Shown: positions 43,560 through 51,761 of the stretch, one piece after another
Position numbering within the stretch: position 1 is the first letter of the stretch
Layout of the letters: every line of letters starts with the position of its first letter
Source of the DNA: Bacillus carboniphilus
GTDB lineage: Bacteria; Bacillota; Bacilli; Bacillales; JC228
Direction: 5' to 3'
DNA: 64,000 nucleotides
Assembly (NCBI RefSeq): GCF_039522365.1
Contig: NZ_BAAADJ010000024.1
Coordinates: forward strand, 1-64,000
Notes under the pieces: model-generated
Seen by the model: only the letters and a program-made list of their open reading frames with translations
What the model was told of the DNA's origin: nothing
Databases searched by the model: none
Program-made: the position numbers and the translations under genes

Positions 43560-43588
43560 ATTATAAGATGACAGTAGAATCTTATAAT
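43560..43588. promoter_or_regulatory. Operator-like inverted repeat upstream of mqo
   Basis: ATTATAAGAT and ATCTTATAAT are a perfect 10-bp inverted repeat with a 9-nt spacer, about 85 bp before mqo. It could bind a dimeric repressor. The rest of the 400 bp between rlmH and mqo shows nothing recognisable beyond the rlmH terminator. Confidence 0.55.
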
Positions 43589-43671
43589 CTGTAAATAAAC
43601 ACGTAAATATGTATTTAAGACAAATAGGTGTGTAACCTATCTAGACATCATAGGGTATAAGGATGGTAAAA

Positions 43672-45171
43672 ATGAGCGATAGACAAACAAAAACAGATGT
43701 TATCTTAATTGGTGCTGGTATTATGAGTGCAACATTAGGAGCACTCCTGAAGGAATTAGTACCAGAATGGAATATTAAAGTGTTTGAGAAGCTTGCAAAG
43801 CCCGGGGAAGAAAGCTCGAATGAATGGAATAATGCGGGGACGGGCCATGCTGCATTGTGTGAGCTTAACTACACAAATGAAAAACCAGACGGATCTATAG
43901 ATATAAGTAAGGCGATTAAGATTAACGAGCAGTTTCAAGTCTCAAAGCAATTTTGGTCCTATCTTGTAAACCGTAAACTGATTACTAACCCGCAGGAATT
44001 TATTAAGGCATTGCCTCATATGAGCTTAGTACAAGGGGAATCAAATGTAACATTCTTAAAGAAACGTTTTGAAGCGCTTTCAAATAACCCATTATTTCAA
44101 GGGATGGAATACTCAGATAACCCCGAGAAACTAGAGGAATGGATTCCGCTTATTATGAATGGGAGAACTTCAAAAGACCCTATTGCGGCAACAAAAATTG
44201 ATTCAGGAACGGATGTCAATTTTGGTGCTTTAACACGTATGTTGTTTGATCACTTAAAAAATAATAAAGTCGAGGTACACTACAAGCATAGTGTTAAGGA
44301 TATTAAGCGGACTAGCGATGGTTCTTGGGAAGTCAAAGTTCTCGATATGGATAGCGGTAAAATGGAGCACCATACATCTAAATTTGTATTCATTGGCGGT
44401 GGAGGTGGAAGCCTACCTTTACTACAAAAAACCGGTATACCGGAGTCAAAACATATTGGAGGATTCCCGGTTAGCGGACTATTTATGGTTTGTAAGAATC
44501 CAAAAGTTATAGAGCAGCATCATGCAAAAGTGTATGGCAAAGCTAAAGTAGGTGCTCCTCCAATGTCTGTACCGCACCTTGATACAAGATTTATCAATGG
44601 CAAAAAGGCATTATTGTTTGGACCTTTTGCTGGCTTCTCACCCAAATTTTTAAAGACAGGGTCGAACCTTGATTTGATACGATCTGTAAAACCTAATAAT
44701 ATCCTTACGATGTTAGCGGCTGGCGTCAAAGAGATGGCACTGACTAAATATTTGATTCAGCAAGTGCTGTTGTCGAATGAAAAGCGTATGGAAGAGCTTC
44801 GTGAGTTTATTCCAAATGCTAAGCTGGAAGATTGGGAGATAGTAGTAGCTGGCCAACGAGTGCAAGTAATTAAAGATACAGAGGCTGGAAAAGGAACACT
44901 GCAATTTGGTACGGAGGTTGTTAGTGCCACTGATGGTTCAGTAGCTGCTCTGTTAGGTGCTTCTCCAGGTGCTTCAACTGCCGTTCATGTTATGTTAGAG
45001 GTACTAGAAAAGTGTTTCCCACAACATATCAAAGAGTGGGAGCCAAAAATTAAAGAAATGATTCCTTCCTTTGGAGTGTCACTCTCAGGGAATCCAGATT
45101 TATTCAAAGATATCGATAAATCAACCTCACAAACGCTGGGTCTTAGCAAAAAAGAACCGGTTAATAGTTAG
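43672..45171 (+). CDS. mqo: Malate:quinone oxidoreductase
   Basis: Mqo is a peripheral membrane flavoprotein that oxidises malate to oxaloacetate and passes electrons to quinone. The 499-residue protein has the FAD fold [17 protein letters not shown], the family motif [16 protein letters not shown] and the C-terminal [17 protein letters not shown]. The ATG at 43672 (MSDRQTK) fits AAGGATGG upstream; another ATG lies three codons earlier. Confidence 0.95.
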   Translation: MSDRQTKTDVILIGAGIMSATLGALLKELVPEWNIKVFEKLAKPGEESSNEWNNAGTGHAALCELNYTNEKPDGSIDISKAIKINEQFQVSKQFWSYLVNRKLITNPQEFIKALPHMSLVQGESNVTFLKKRFEALSNNPLFQGMEYSDNPEKLEEWIPLIMNGRTSKDPIAATKIDSGTDVNFGALTRMLFDHLKNNKVEVHYKHSVKDIKRTSDGSWEVKVLDMDSGKMEHHTSKFVFIGGGGGSLPLLQKTGIPESKHIGGFPVSGLFMVCKNPKVIEQHHAKVYGKAKVGAPPMSVPHLDTRFINGKKALLFGPFAGFSPKFLKTGSNLDLIRSVKPNNILTMLAAGVKEMALTKYLIQQVLLSNEKRMEELREFIPNAKLEDWEIVVAGQRVQVIKDTEAGKGTLQFGTEVVSATDGSVAALLGASPGASTAVHVMLEVLEKCFPQHIKEWEPKIKEMIPSFGVSLSGNPDLFKDIDKSTSQTLGLSKKEPVNS

Positions 45172-45184
45172 TGATGATAAGTAA

Positions 45185-45223
45185 AGAACCTTTAATCATT
45201 ATGGATTGAAGGTTCTTTTTTCT
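45185..45223 (+). terminator. mqo terminator
   Basis: AGAACCTT and AAGGTTCT form a stem followed by TTTTTCT. Confidence 0.85.
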
Positions 45224-45267
45224 ATCCCCCAGAAAGGGAGACTGTATATCAGTCTCCTTTTCTACTA

Positions 45268-45789
45268 CTATTTAACTACTAAGACTGGACACGGTGATTG
45301 ATTGGAAATTTGACTACTAACACTTCCGAGGATTAGCTTTTTAATGCCACTGACTCCTCTATTTCCGACAATTATGAGATCTACATTATTTTGTTGTGCA
45401 TACTCATAAATTTCATCCGCCGGATTACCCATTAAGATTTCATAATCTACTTCAGTTAATGTAGGTGAAAGGCTACTTTTAGCAATAGATAGAATTTCTC
45501 CAGATGTGTTATCACTATATTCCCGATGTTTCATGCCTGATTCTTCTGGATTATGAACAGGGTCTACGTAGGATTGTGGATGGTTAATAATATCATTCCC
45601 ATTTATTGCACTTTGTACAGAAAAGGGCTGATCTACAGGGATGGTAGCTGCCGGTTTCGACTCATCCACATAAATAACTGTTAATCGCGCATGACTAAAT
45701 TTCGTTAGATTCTCTGACATTTTTAAAGCTTCTCTACTATCTTTAGACCCATCAAAAGCTACTAATATGTTTGAAAAAGTTTTGTTCAT
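45268..45789 (-). CDS. Universal stress protein (UspA family)
   Basis: The 173-residue protein begins ILVAFDGSKDSREAL and ends with the ATP-binding pattern VGNRGVSGIKKLILGSVSS, so it probably binds ATP. A roughly 60-residue insert between the halves (VDQPFSVQSA...) makes it longer than the minimal family. It is followed upstream (to the right) by a small membrane protein and an HPr-like protein on the same strand, possibly one unit. Confidence 0.9.
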   Translation of the reverse strand: MNKTFSNILVAFDGSKDSREALKMSENLTKFSHARLTVIYVDESKPAATIPVDQPFSVQSAINGNDIINHPQSYVDPVHNPEESGMKHREYSDNTSGEILSIAKSSLSPTLTEVDYEILMGNPADEIYEYAQQNNVDLIIVGNRGVSGIKKLILGSVSSQISNQSPCPVLVVK

Positions 45790-45833
45790 TATAAACAGCT
45801 CCTCATATGGTTCAGTTTATTTAGTAAAATAGC

Positions 45834-45983
45834 TTAAATCATAGGTAAAATATAGGTAATTAAAAACCATAGGATACCGAAAAATATAATCAAGTAGGCT
45901 GTATATTTAATGAGAGTCGTTCCAACAAGGCTAGAATTTGATTTCTTTTCCTTTTTTTCAACGTGAATGTTTTTATCTTCCAT
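45834..45983 (-). CDS. Small single-pass membrane protein, 49 residues
   Basis: The 49-residue product begins MEDKNIHVEKKEKKSNSSL, a charged N-terminus, and then has one hydrophobic helix (about 26-48, TAYLIIFFGILWFLITYI). AAAGGAGTG lies eight nt before the ATG, which argues that it is a real gene. I recognise no family. It lies between a universal stress protein gene and an HPr-like gene, all on the minus strand. Confidence 0.7.
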   Translation of the reverse strand: MEDKNIHVEKKEKKSNSSLVGTTLIKYTAYLIIFFGILWFLITYILPMI

Positions 45984-46009
45984 GAAGAACACTCCTTTTT
46001 TACAAAGTC

Positions 46010-46315
46010 TTAGACTATTGCTTTTTCGGCTGGTAATGATGTTTTATCTACGGGTTTAAAGTAGTTCTGTAAATCAAAAATGACTTGATTAACGTTATTT
46101 CCTTGTACAACAATTTTTACTTCATCATTACTCTTACAGGTTAAAAGAAATGAAACAAGTTTTGGTAGGTTATTAGGATTTAAAACTTTGCGCTGGCTAA
46201 TCATATAAATATTTCCGCTGTAGTTTCTAGTAAATTGATGAAAAGAAAGTATACGATCCATTGAAGTATCCTCATGTAAAGTTATTTGAGTAGATAGGAT
46301 TTCTTTCAAATTCAT
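46010..46315 (-). CDS. HPr-like fold protein lacking the phosphorylation histidine
   Basis: This 101-residue protein resembles HPr/Crh over residues 22-88: SFHQFTRNYSGNIYMIS aligns with the first helix and strand, the NLPKLVSFLLTCKSNDEVKI stretch with the KSIMGVMSLG region, and VQGNNVNQVIFDLQNYF with the C-terminal helix. The GIHARPA active-site motif is absent, and the Ser46 equivalent is not evident. A regulatory role without PTS phosphotransfer is possible. The similarity is by eye only. Confidence 0.45.
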   Translation of the reverse strand: MNLKEILSTQITLHEDTSMDRILSFHQFTRNYSGNIYMISQRKVLNPNNLPKLVSFLLTCKSNDEVKIVVQGNNVNQVIFDLQNYFKPVDKTSLPAEKAIV

Positions 46316-46738
46316 CTCCTCCTAAATTAATGACTTAGTAGTATTTACACAATCTTTGGACAAATTAAACGTTTTCAATATTTAAGAAGAGGTAACAAAT
46401 GTAACAAAATCCCTTTGTTTAGATATTGTTAAGCCATTTCTAAGCGTATTTAAGATAAATCTTTAGCAATTTTATGGTTTTGCTAGTGTCATAGTCTTCT
46501 ACCAACCCTCAGCATCTTTAATCTCGAAATATAGGCTTATATCCGAATTTACTGATAATTTAATCTATAGTAAGGTTAATATATACCGTTCAAGACTTGG
46601 TTTATGAAGGTACCCTGCTTATCCCTTCTATATGTATTCTCCAATTCGAGAGCTCGTTTGGAGTCTCCAGTCTTTTCATTTACCCCTTATTTAATTTAGA
46701 AATCTCACAACCTAAGATCAATAACATTAAGGAGTGGT
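46316..46738 (+). other. Intergenic region with a small hairpin before nhaC
   Basis: There is no gene in these 420 bases. A CTCCAA/TTGGAG stem (46639-46663) with an inner CGA/TCG helix lies about 75 bp before nhaC in the likely leader RNA. I do not recognise a known riboswitch class. Confidence 0.4.
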
Positions 46739-48169
46739 TTGTTGCAAACCGATAATATTAAAAAACCTACATTTATGTATGCACTATCTATGTTAATTGC
46801 AGCGATTGCTGTTATTTCAGTGGGGATACTCGCATTTGATGCACCGATTCAAATTCTGATGTTTATCAGCATGCTTGTACTAATTCCGTTTATGATGGGG
46901 TTGGGTTTTAGTTATAAACAAGTTGAAAAGTCGATGATAAGTTCGATGAGTAGGGCGTTACAGCCAGGGCTGATTTTATTAACCGTCGGTATTTTAATCG
47001 GTGCATGGATCGCATCCGGTACCGTACCAACGTTAATTTTCTATGGAGTAAATGCGATATCACCCCAGTTCTTTTTAGTTACAACCTTACTATTTTGTTC
47101 ACTTGTATCAGTGGCCACGGGAACTTCATGGGGAACGATTGGGACAGCAGGGATTGCCATGATGGGGGTCGGAACAACTTTAGGAATACCAGTTGGAATT
47201 ACAGCAGGTGCTATTATTAGTGGGGCTTACTTTGGAGACAAAATGTCACCCCTTTCAGATACAACAAACTTAGCACCAACAGTAACAGGTGGGGAGTTAT
47301 TCACCCATATCAAGCACATGCTTTGGACGACAATACCTGCATATATAATTACAGCCGTGATTTTTACCTTGATTGGCTTAAAGTATACAGGAACTGTAGA
47401 TGCTGCAAGTGTTGGCCAACTTACATCTTATCTAAATGAGGCTTTTAATCTGGGTATTGTACCGTTAATTCCTATTGCTGTGTTAATAACATTGCTAATG
47501 CTAAAAAAGCCAGCTATTCCATCCATTTTTATTGGAGCAGCAGTAGGTGGGATCATTGCAATGGTTTATCAAGGTGTAAGTTTTGGTGATATTATTAACA
47601 TTTTCTATAGCGGTTACCAAGTAGAATCTGGAATTGCAATAGTTGATAGTTTACTTCAACGTGGTGGGTTAGTCAGTATGATTGCCCTTGTAGCTTTATT
47701 CTTATTTGCCCTTGGTCTGGGTGGTATGCTAGCGGAAGCGGGAGTATTAGAAGCTCTCATTGCATCTTTCGCTCATAAAATTCAACATACAGGAACACTT
47801 GTCTTTGTCACTATTATTGTAAGTTATGCGACTCTGGCAATTGGTGGATCTGTTTACTTCTCAACTGTAATGGGTGGTACTTTAATGAGACCGATATTTG
47901 AAAGGTTAAATTTAAAACCTGAAAATCTCTCAAGAGTACTTGAGGATACAGGGACACAGAGTTCGTCACTTGTTCCATGGACTGGTAGTGGTTTATACAC
48001 GGCTGGTGCACTAGGAGTTGCAACAGGTGCGTATCTTCCATTCTGTTTCTTGGCTCTTATTACACCTCTCGTTTCCCTTTTCTATGGAATTACAGGGATC
48101 ACTATGACCAAGTATGAGGAACCAAGGGAAAAAAGAAAGAAAACTGCTATGAAGACAGTAGAAGCTTAA
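46739..48169 (+). CDS. nhaC: NhaC family Na+/H+ antiporter
   Basis: The 476-residue protein has about 11-12 hydrophobic segments and the NhaC-family sequences SVATGTSWGTIGTAG and GAYFGDKMSPLSDTTNLAP. Members exchange sodium, or malate with protons, at the membrane. Translation starts at TTG with AAGGAG eight nt upstream. It suggests tolerance of sodium or alkaline pH. It is convergent with the YeeE gene across a shared terminator. Confidence 0.9.
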   Translation: MLQTDNIKKPTFMYALSMLIAAIAVISVGILAFDAPIQILMFISMLVLIPFMMGLGFSYKQVEKSMISSMSRALQPGLILLTVGILIGAWIASGTVPTLIFYGVNAISPQFFLVTTLLFCSLVSVATGTSWGTIGTAGIAMMGVGTTLGIPVGITAGAIISGAYFGDKMSPLSDTTNLAPTVTGGELFTHIKHMLWTTIPAYIITAVIFTLIGLKYTGTVDAASVGQLTSYLNEAFNLGIVPLIPIAVLITLLMLKKPAIPSIFIGAAVGGIIAMVYQGVSFGDIINIFYSGYQVESGIAIVDSLLQRGGLVSMIALVALFLFALGLGGMLAEAGVLEALIASFAHKIQHTGTLVFVTIIVSYATLAIGGSVYFSTVMGGTLMRPIFERLNLKPENLSRVLEDTGTQSSSLVPWTGSGLYTAGALGVATGAYLPFCFLALITPLVSLFYGITGITMTKYEEPREKRKKTAMKTVEA

Positions 48170-48177
48170 TTGATTAT

Positions 48178-48215
48178 AAAGAACCTCTACCCAAAAAGGT
48201 AGAGGTTCTTTTTTA
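48178..48215. terminator. Bidirectional terminator between nhaC and the YeeE gene
   Basis: AAAGAACCTCTACC and GGTAGAGGTTCTTT form a strong stem with CAAAAA loop and T/A runs on both sides. Confidence 0.92.
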
Positions 48216-48234
48216 AAAAAAATAAAAAGTTGGA

Positions 48235-49494
48235 TTAACAAAATGAATCATTGGATGAAGGATTCTTTAATCCGAACAATGGACGGATAAATAGGGCTAA
48301 GAACGTACCAAGCATGGCCATAATCATCCATACCCATCCATGTAAACTAAAGGATGAAATTCCACCAAAGTAGGCACCAATGTTACAGCCAAAAGCAAGA
48401 CGTGCTCCGTAACCCATTAAGAGTCCTCCTAATATAGAAGCTCCGGCTACACCAAGCTTAATCTTCCTAGGTTTAAATGTTCCTTGGAAGGAAGCCGAAA
48501 TAAAGGCTCCTAACATAATTCCGAAGTTCATCACACTTGTTGAGTCAGCCAGTACAGTTGTTTTTAACGCTTCCCCATTAGCACCAGAGAAATAACCCCA
48601 ACTAGTTACATCAACGCCTGTTGCAGAAAGAAACTTTCCACCCCAAAGTGCAAATGCAGAAGTAATTCCCCATGGAGTACCTCTAACTGTCAAGGTTAAT
48701 GCGTTTAATACTGCCAATACAACAGCCGCCACGAACAATGGCCATGATCCCCGGAGTACTTTTTTCCACCCAGTTGTAGTTGGGAGTGGCTTCATCATAG
48801 GTGGATTTTTCTTTTTAGCAATTTGAACAGTTATCCAATAAATCATAGCGAAAAGAAGCATTTGTACAAACCAAGCTCCTAAATAACCAAAATTAGTGGA
48901 TTCTGCTAATGAAATTGCAGGAAGAGATGGTGTTTCTTCCATCCAAAATGAAAAATGGTAAGCCCCTAGAGTGGAACCAGCAATAAACGAAACAAGAGTG
49001 ATAACCATGGAGGATGAACCTCCACCTAAGTTGTATAACGTTCCTGAAGCACAGCCATTGCCAAGTTGCATTCCTATTCCGAATAAAAATGCACCCAAAA
49101 GTACACTCACACCAACTGGAGAAACGTAACCAGAGGGCGTCACTCCTGTAAAGCTAAAACCAGTACTTAGGATGATTGCAAATAGTGTTGTAGATACAGC
49201 GAACATTAACATATGAGCCTGAAGCCCTTGTACATTTCCAACGGATGTTAATCTACGAAAAGCAGATGTGAATCCAAATCGGGCATATAGTAATGTAGTA
49301 CCTAACGCTAAACCAATAATAAACAAGATTCCCTGTGTCCAGTTAGTAGAATTAACGATGGCTACTAAAAGAAGGATAGAAACTAGAATTCCAAGAGAGA
49401 CTAACCTTTTTTGCATTGGACTTAGATTTGTGACAATCGTTGTGGCTCCTGTATTTCTAGTGGGCTGATTTATATCTAAAGTTGTTTGTGTCAA
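48235..49494 (-). CDS. YeeE/YedE family sulfur-compound permease
   Basis: The 419-residue protein has about ten membrane helices in two similar halves, each with a conserved cysteine motif: GNGCASG in the first and AFGCNIG in the second. These cysteines are those used by TsuA/YeeE to pass thiosulfate, so thiosulfate or a related sulfur species is the likely substrate. A TTG start at 49494 fits GAGGTG six nt upstream better than an ATG at 49539, which lacks an RBS. No TusA-like partner gene is adjacent. Confidence 0.82.
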   Translation of the reverse strand: MTQTTLDINQPTRNTGATTIVTNLSPMQKRLVSLGILVSILLLVAIVNSTNWTQGILFIIGLALGTTLLYARFGFTSAFRRLTSVGNVQGLQAHMLMFAVSTTLFAIILSTGFSFTGVTPSGYVSPVGVSVLLGAFLFGIGMQLGNGCASGTLYNLGGGSSSMVITLVSFIAGSTLGAYHFSFWMEETPSLPAISLAESTNFGYLGAWFVQMLLFAMIYWITVQIAKKKNPPMMKPLPTTTGWKKVLRGSWPLFVAAVVLAVLNALTLTVRGTPWGITSAFALWGGKFLSATGVDVTSWGYFSGANGEALKTTVLADSTSVMNFGIMLGAFISASFQGTFKPRKIKLGVAGASILGGLLMGYGARLAFGCNIGAYFGGISSFSLHGWVWMIMAMLGTFLALFIRPLFGLKNPSSNDSFC

Positions 49495-49694
49495 TTTATT
49501 CACCTCAAAACCAATAAGAATAGTAGGGATTGTGCTCATCTATACTAGTACATACGAATATAAATGTAAAGAGGAAACTCTTTCAAGTTATAATAGGTAA
49601 AATTTGGTCCCTAGTTCAATAGGTTCAAAATACTGGATGAACTTACTAATAAGAAAAGGAGGAAAGTATTACAAGACTAAAAGAAAACAATAAA

Positions 49695-49806
49695 GTGTAC
49701 ATGTATACAGGTTGTTTTCTTTTGTATACGAAAACGTGTGCTTGTACACAAAAGAGTACGCATATAGTAGTGTCAATGAGTGTACAAACCGGATATCTTG
49801 TACACA
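49695..49806. repeat. Cluster of TTGTACACA-type repeats upstream of the ParM-like gene
   Basis: The motif occurs as GTGTACA (49695-49701, reverse), TTGTACACA (49742-49750), GTGTACAA (49780-49787, reverse) and TTGTACACA (49798-49806). Related TGTATAC copies lie at 49702-49708 and 49723-49729. Such a repeat cluster directly in front of a parM-parR pair is where the centromere (parC) of type II plasmid partition loci lies, so it is the best candidate for ParR binding. The preceding 200 bp (49495-49694) hold only the upstream region of the YeeE gene. Confidence 0.65.
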
Positions 49807-49858
49807 TCAATGTTTACTTGTGTTCTATTATGAACACAACTTTCGGATGATTGTGGAA

Positions 49859-49910
49859 TTGACATCTCCGAATTACGATTTATATATGGTGGGATGAGCT
49901 CACCATATAT
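49859..49910 (+). promoter_or_regulatory. Promoter and operator-like palindrome of the ParM-like gene
   Basis: A consensus -35 TTGACA (49859-49864) is followed after 17 nt by ATATAT as a possible -10. Overlapping this, ATATATGGTG (49882-49891) and CACCATATAT (49901-49910) form a perfect 10-bp inverted repeat, which ends just before the RBS GGAGGTG. It may bind a repressor at the start of transcription or fold as a leader hairpin. Confidence 0.65.
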
Positions 49911-49927
49911 CTTTTGGAGGTGTGATT

Positions 49928-51079
49928 ATGAGTAAAAGTAGAATTGCTGCCATCGATGTAGGTAATGACTCTGTTAAAGCGGTATTCGGTAATGCCGATT
50001 ACGAATTAAGTATCCCTAACGTCATTGCAAGGGATACCGAAGATAGACCAGTAATCGGAATAGAAGAACTAGATAATAAAGATCCTCTAGAAGGCATTCA
50101 TATTAAAGTCCACTCCCCTGCCTTAAAAGAAAATAATGTAATATACCGAGTAGGTAATTTAGCAACAAAAAGTGACAATGCTACTGAATTAGACCAAGGA
50201 AGTAGTAAGTCTGAAGAAGATCAAACATTGGTCATGTTATTCGCAACATTAGCCCTAGATGCTGTGAGAGAGCATAAGGATAGTAGTGTTATAGACGCTG
50301 ACTATACATTAGGGACCGGTTTACCACTTCGAGAAGTAAAAGAAGGAAAAGATGTCGGTTACCGTTCACGCCTATTGAGTTCAGTTCATCAAGTAGAATT
50401 TTTAGTAACCCCGAAGTACCAAGGGATAAAAGTAAATCTTAAATTTAACCAAGTGAAGGTATATCCAGAGGGATTTGCTGCTTTTATTAACTTAGTGATG
50501 GATAACAATTTAAATATTATCAACCGGGATTTAATAGACAAACGGATTCTAATACAGGATATCGGTGGCCTTTCAACAGATGTTGCAGTCATTAAGAATC
50601 GAAATGTAGATGATGATAAAGCGCAAGGATTTAATTTAGGTGTTGCTGAATCTCTTGAAGCTATTAGGGAAGAAATAAGAACGAAACATGGCGTTGAACT
50701 TGATAGTCGGAGAGATGTGGTGGAAATTATAACTAAAAAGCAAGATCGGAACCATATCATGGTCAAAGGTAGCCGGACAAGCGTTCACGACATTACAGAT
50801 AGAATTCTCTTAGACTTAGCCAAGAAGCAGTACCGGATACTACGAAACATCTGGCAAAAGAACTCCCAAACTGAAATTTGTTATTTTGTAGGTGGGGGAG
50901 CCATTGTCCTAAAGGACTACCTTAAAATGCTTAATAATAGCTTAGATGGCTATAACATTGGCTTCTTTGAAGACGAGAAAGAAAGTGTTTGGATGATGGC
51001 AAATGCTTACTATAAGTTAATTTCTGATTACTATAGGAAGAACAATAAAGAAAAAGAGAAGCAAACTGTAGAAAAATAG
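49928..51079 (+). CDS. ParM/StbA-like actin-type ATPase
   Basis: The 383-residue protein has the actin-fold nucleotide motifs in order: phosphate 1 AAIDVGNDSVKAVFG (residues 7-21), phosphate 2 IQDIGGLSTDVAVI (about 208-221) and the adenosine motif YFVGGGAIVL (about 317-326). The N-terminal organisation and length are those of ParM/StbA plasmid-segregation ATPases rather than MreB or FtsA. Plasmid ParM polymerises into filaments that push replicons apart. The ATG at 49928 has GGAGGTG upstream. A ParR-like gene follows after 9 bp and iterons precede it, yet the locus is chromosomal. Confidence 0.88.
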   Translation: MSKSRIAAIDVGNDSVKAVFGNADYELSIPNVIARDTEDRPVIGIEELDNKDPLEGIHIKVHSPALKENNVIYRVGNLATKSDNATELDQGSSKSEEDQTLVMLFATLALDAVREHKDSSVIDADYTLGTGLPLREVKEGKDVGYRSRLLSSVHQVEFLVTPKYQGIKVNLKFNQVKVYPEGFAAFINLVMDNNLNIINRDLIDKRILIQDIGGLSTDVAVIKNRNVDDDKAQGFNLGVAESLEAIREEIRTKHGVELDSRRDVVEIITKKQDRNHIMVKGSRTSVHDITDRILLDLAKKQYRILRNIWQKNSQTEICYFVGGGAIVLKDYLKMLNNSLDGYNIGFFEDEKESVWMMANAYYKLISDYYRKNNKEKEKQTVEK

Positions 51080-51088
51080 GGTGATTTT

Positions 51089-51718
51089 ATGCCGAACAAG
51101 GGAACTAGCCGGATACAAAGAGGACAGGCACTCACCTTTCGAATCCCTTCTGACACTCCGGATCACATCATTAAGCAATTGCAAAATCTAAAGGAAACAG
51201 AAAAAAGGAATTTCTCTAGTAAAATTGCGGAATATGCCCTAGAAGGTGTAGGTAAGTCATTAGCTAAGGAAAGAGAGACCATTACTATACCTCTTCCGAA
51301 ACCATTAAATAAAGAACAACGCAATTGGCTGAAACATTCTCACTCTGAAGCTTTACTAGGCAGTATTGTATATCAATTATTAGTAGATCCTGTTCGGGCA
51401 ACATCTATTTTAGCCTCACTAAATAGCACAGCACCAGATATTGATGATGCACTATACTTACAAGAGGAAGAGGACATATTTAATACTGATGAACATTCTA
51501 TCTCAGCTATTCATATGAATAGTTTTTTAGAATCCTCGGAAGAAACCAAGACCACACCTGATGACCTAAGGGATCAGAACAAGGAAGATGATTTACTTAA
51601 CTTCGATTTAGAAAAGGCTAGAGAAGAGTTGGCTTCTTCTAGAGAGGATACGAATGATGTTAAAGAAGAAGATCCGGATGATTTGCTTGGTGACTTTTTA
51701 GCATTGATGAATAAATAA
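51089..51718 (+). CDS. ParR-like adaptor protein
   Basis: I do not see strong identity to a named family, but position and layout fit ParR. Residues 13-55 look like a ribbon-helix-helix DNA-binding domain: strand QALTFRIPSD, then two helices HIIKQLQNLKETE and FSSKIAEYALEGVG. A basic/helical middle follows, then a long acidic disordered region and a C-terminal amphipathic helix DPDDLLGDFLALMNK. In ParR the C-terminal helix binds the end of the ParM filament. It is 209 residues, longer than plasmid ParR (about 100-120), and 9 bp downstream of the ParM-like gene. Confidence 0.65.
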   Translation: MPNKGTSRIQRGQALTFRIPSDTPDHIIKQLQNLKETEKRNFSSKIAEYALEGVGKSLAKERETITIPLPKPLNKEQRNWLKHSHSEALLGSIVYQLLVDPVRATSILASLNSTAPDIDDALYLQEEEDIFNTDEHSISAIHMNSFLESSEETKTTPDDLRDQNKEDDLLNFDLEKAREELASSREDTNDVKEEDPDDLLGDFLALMNK

Positions 51719-51722
51719 AAAG

Positions 51723-51761
51723 AAAGCTGGTCCTATAGATTCTATAAGATCAGCTTTTTAA
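51723..51761. terminator. Bidirectional terminator between ParR-like and FtsZ-like genes
   Basis: AAAGCTGGTCCTATAGA pairs with TCTATAAGATCAGCTTT and is flanked by T-rich sequence on the plus side and by A-rich sequence on the other. It separates the convergent genes. Confidence 0.85.

Noticed and set aside
49928-51079. Calling the actin-like protein MreB or FtsA
   Set aside because: MreB and FtsA have different lengths and neighbours. The ParR-like gene and upstream repeats fit ParM/StbA.
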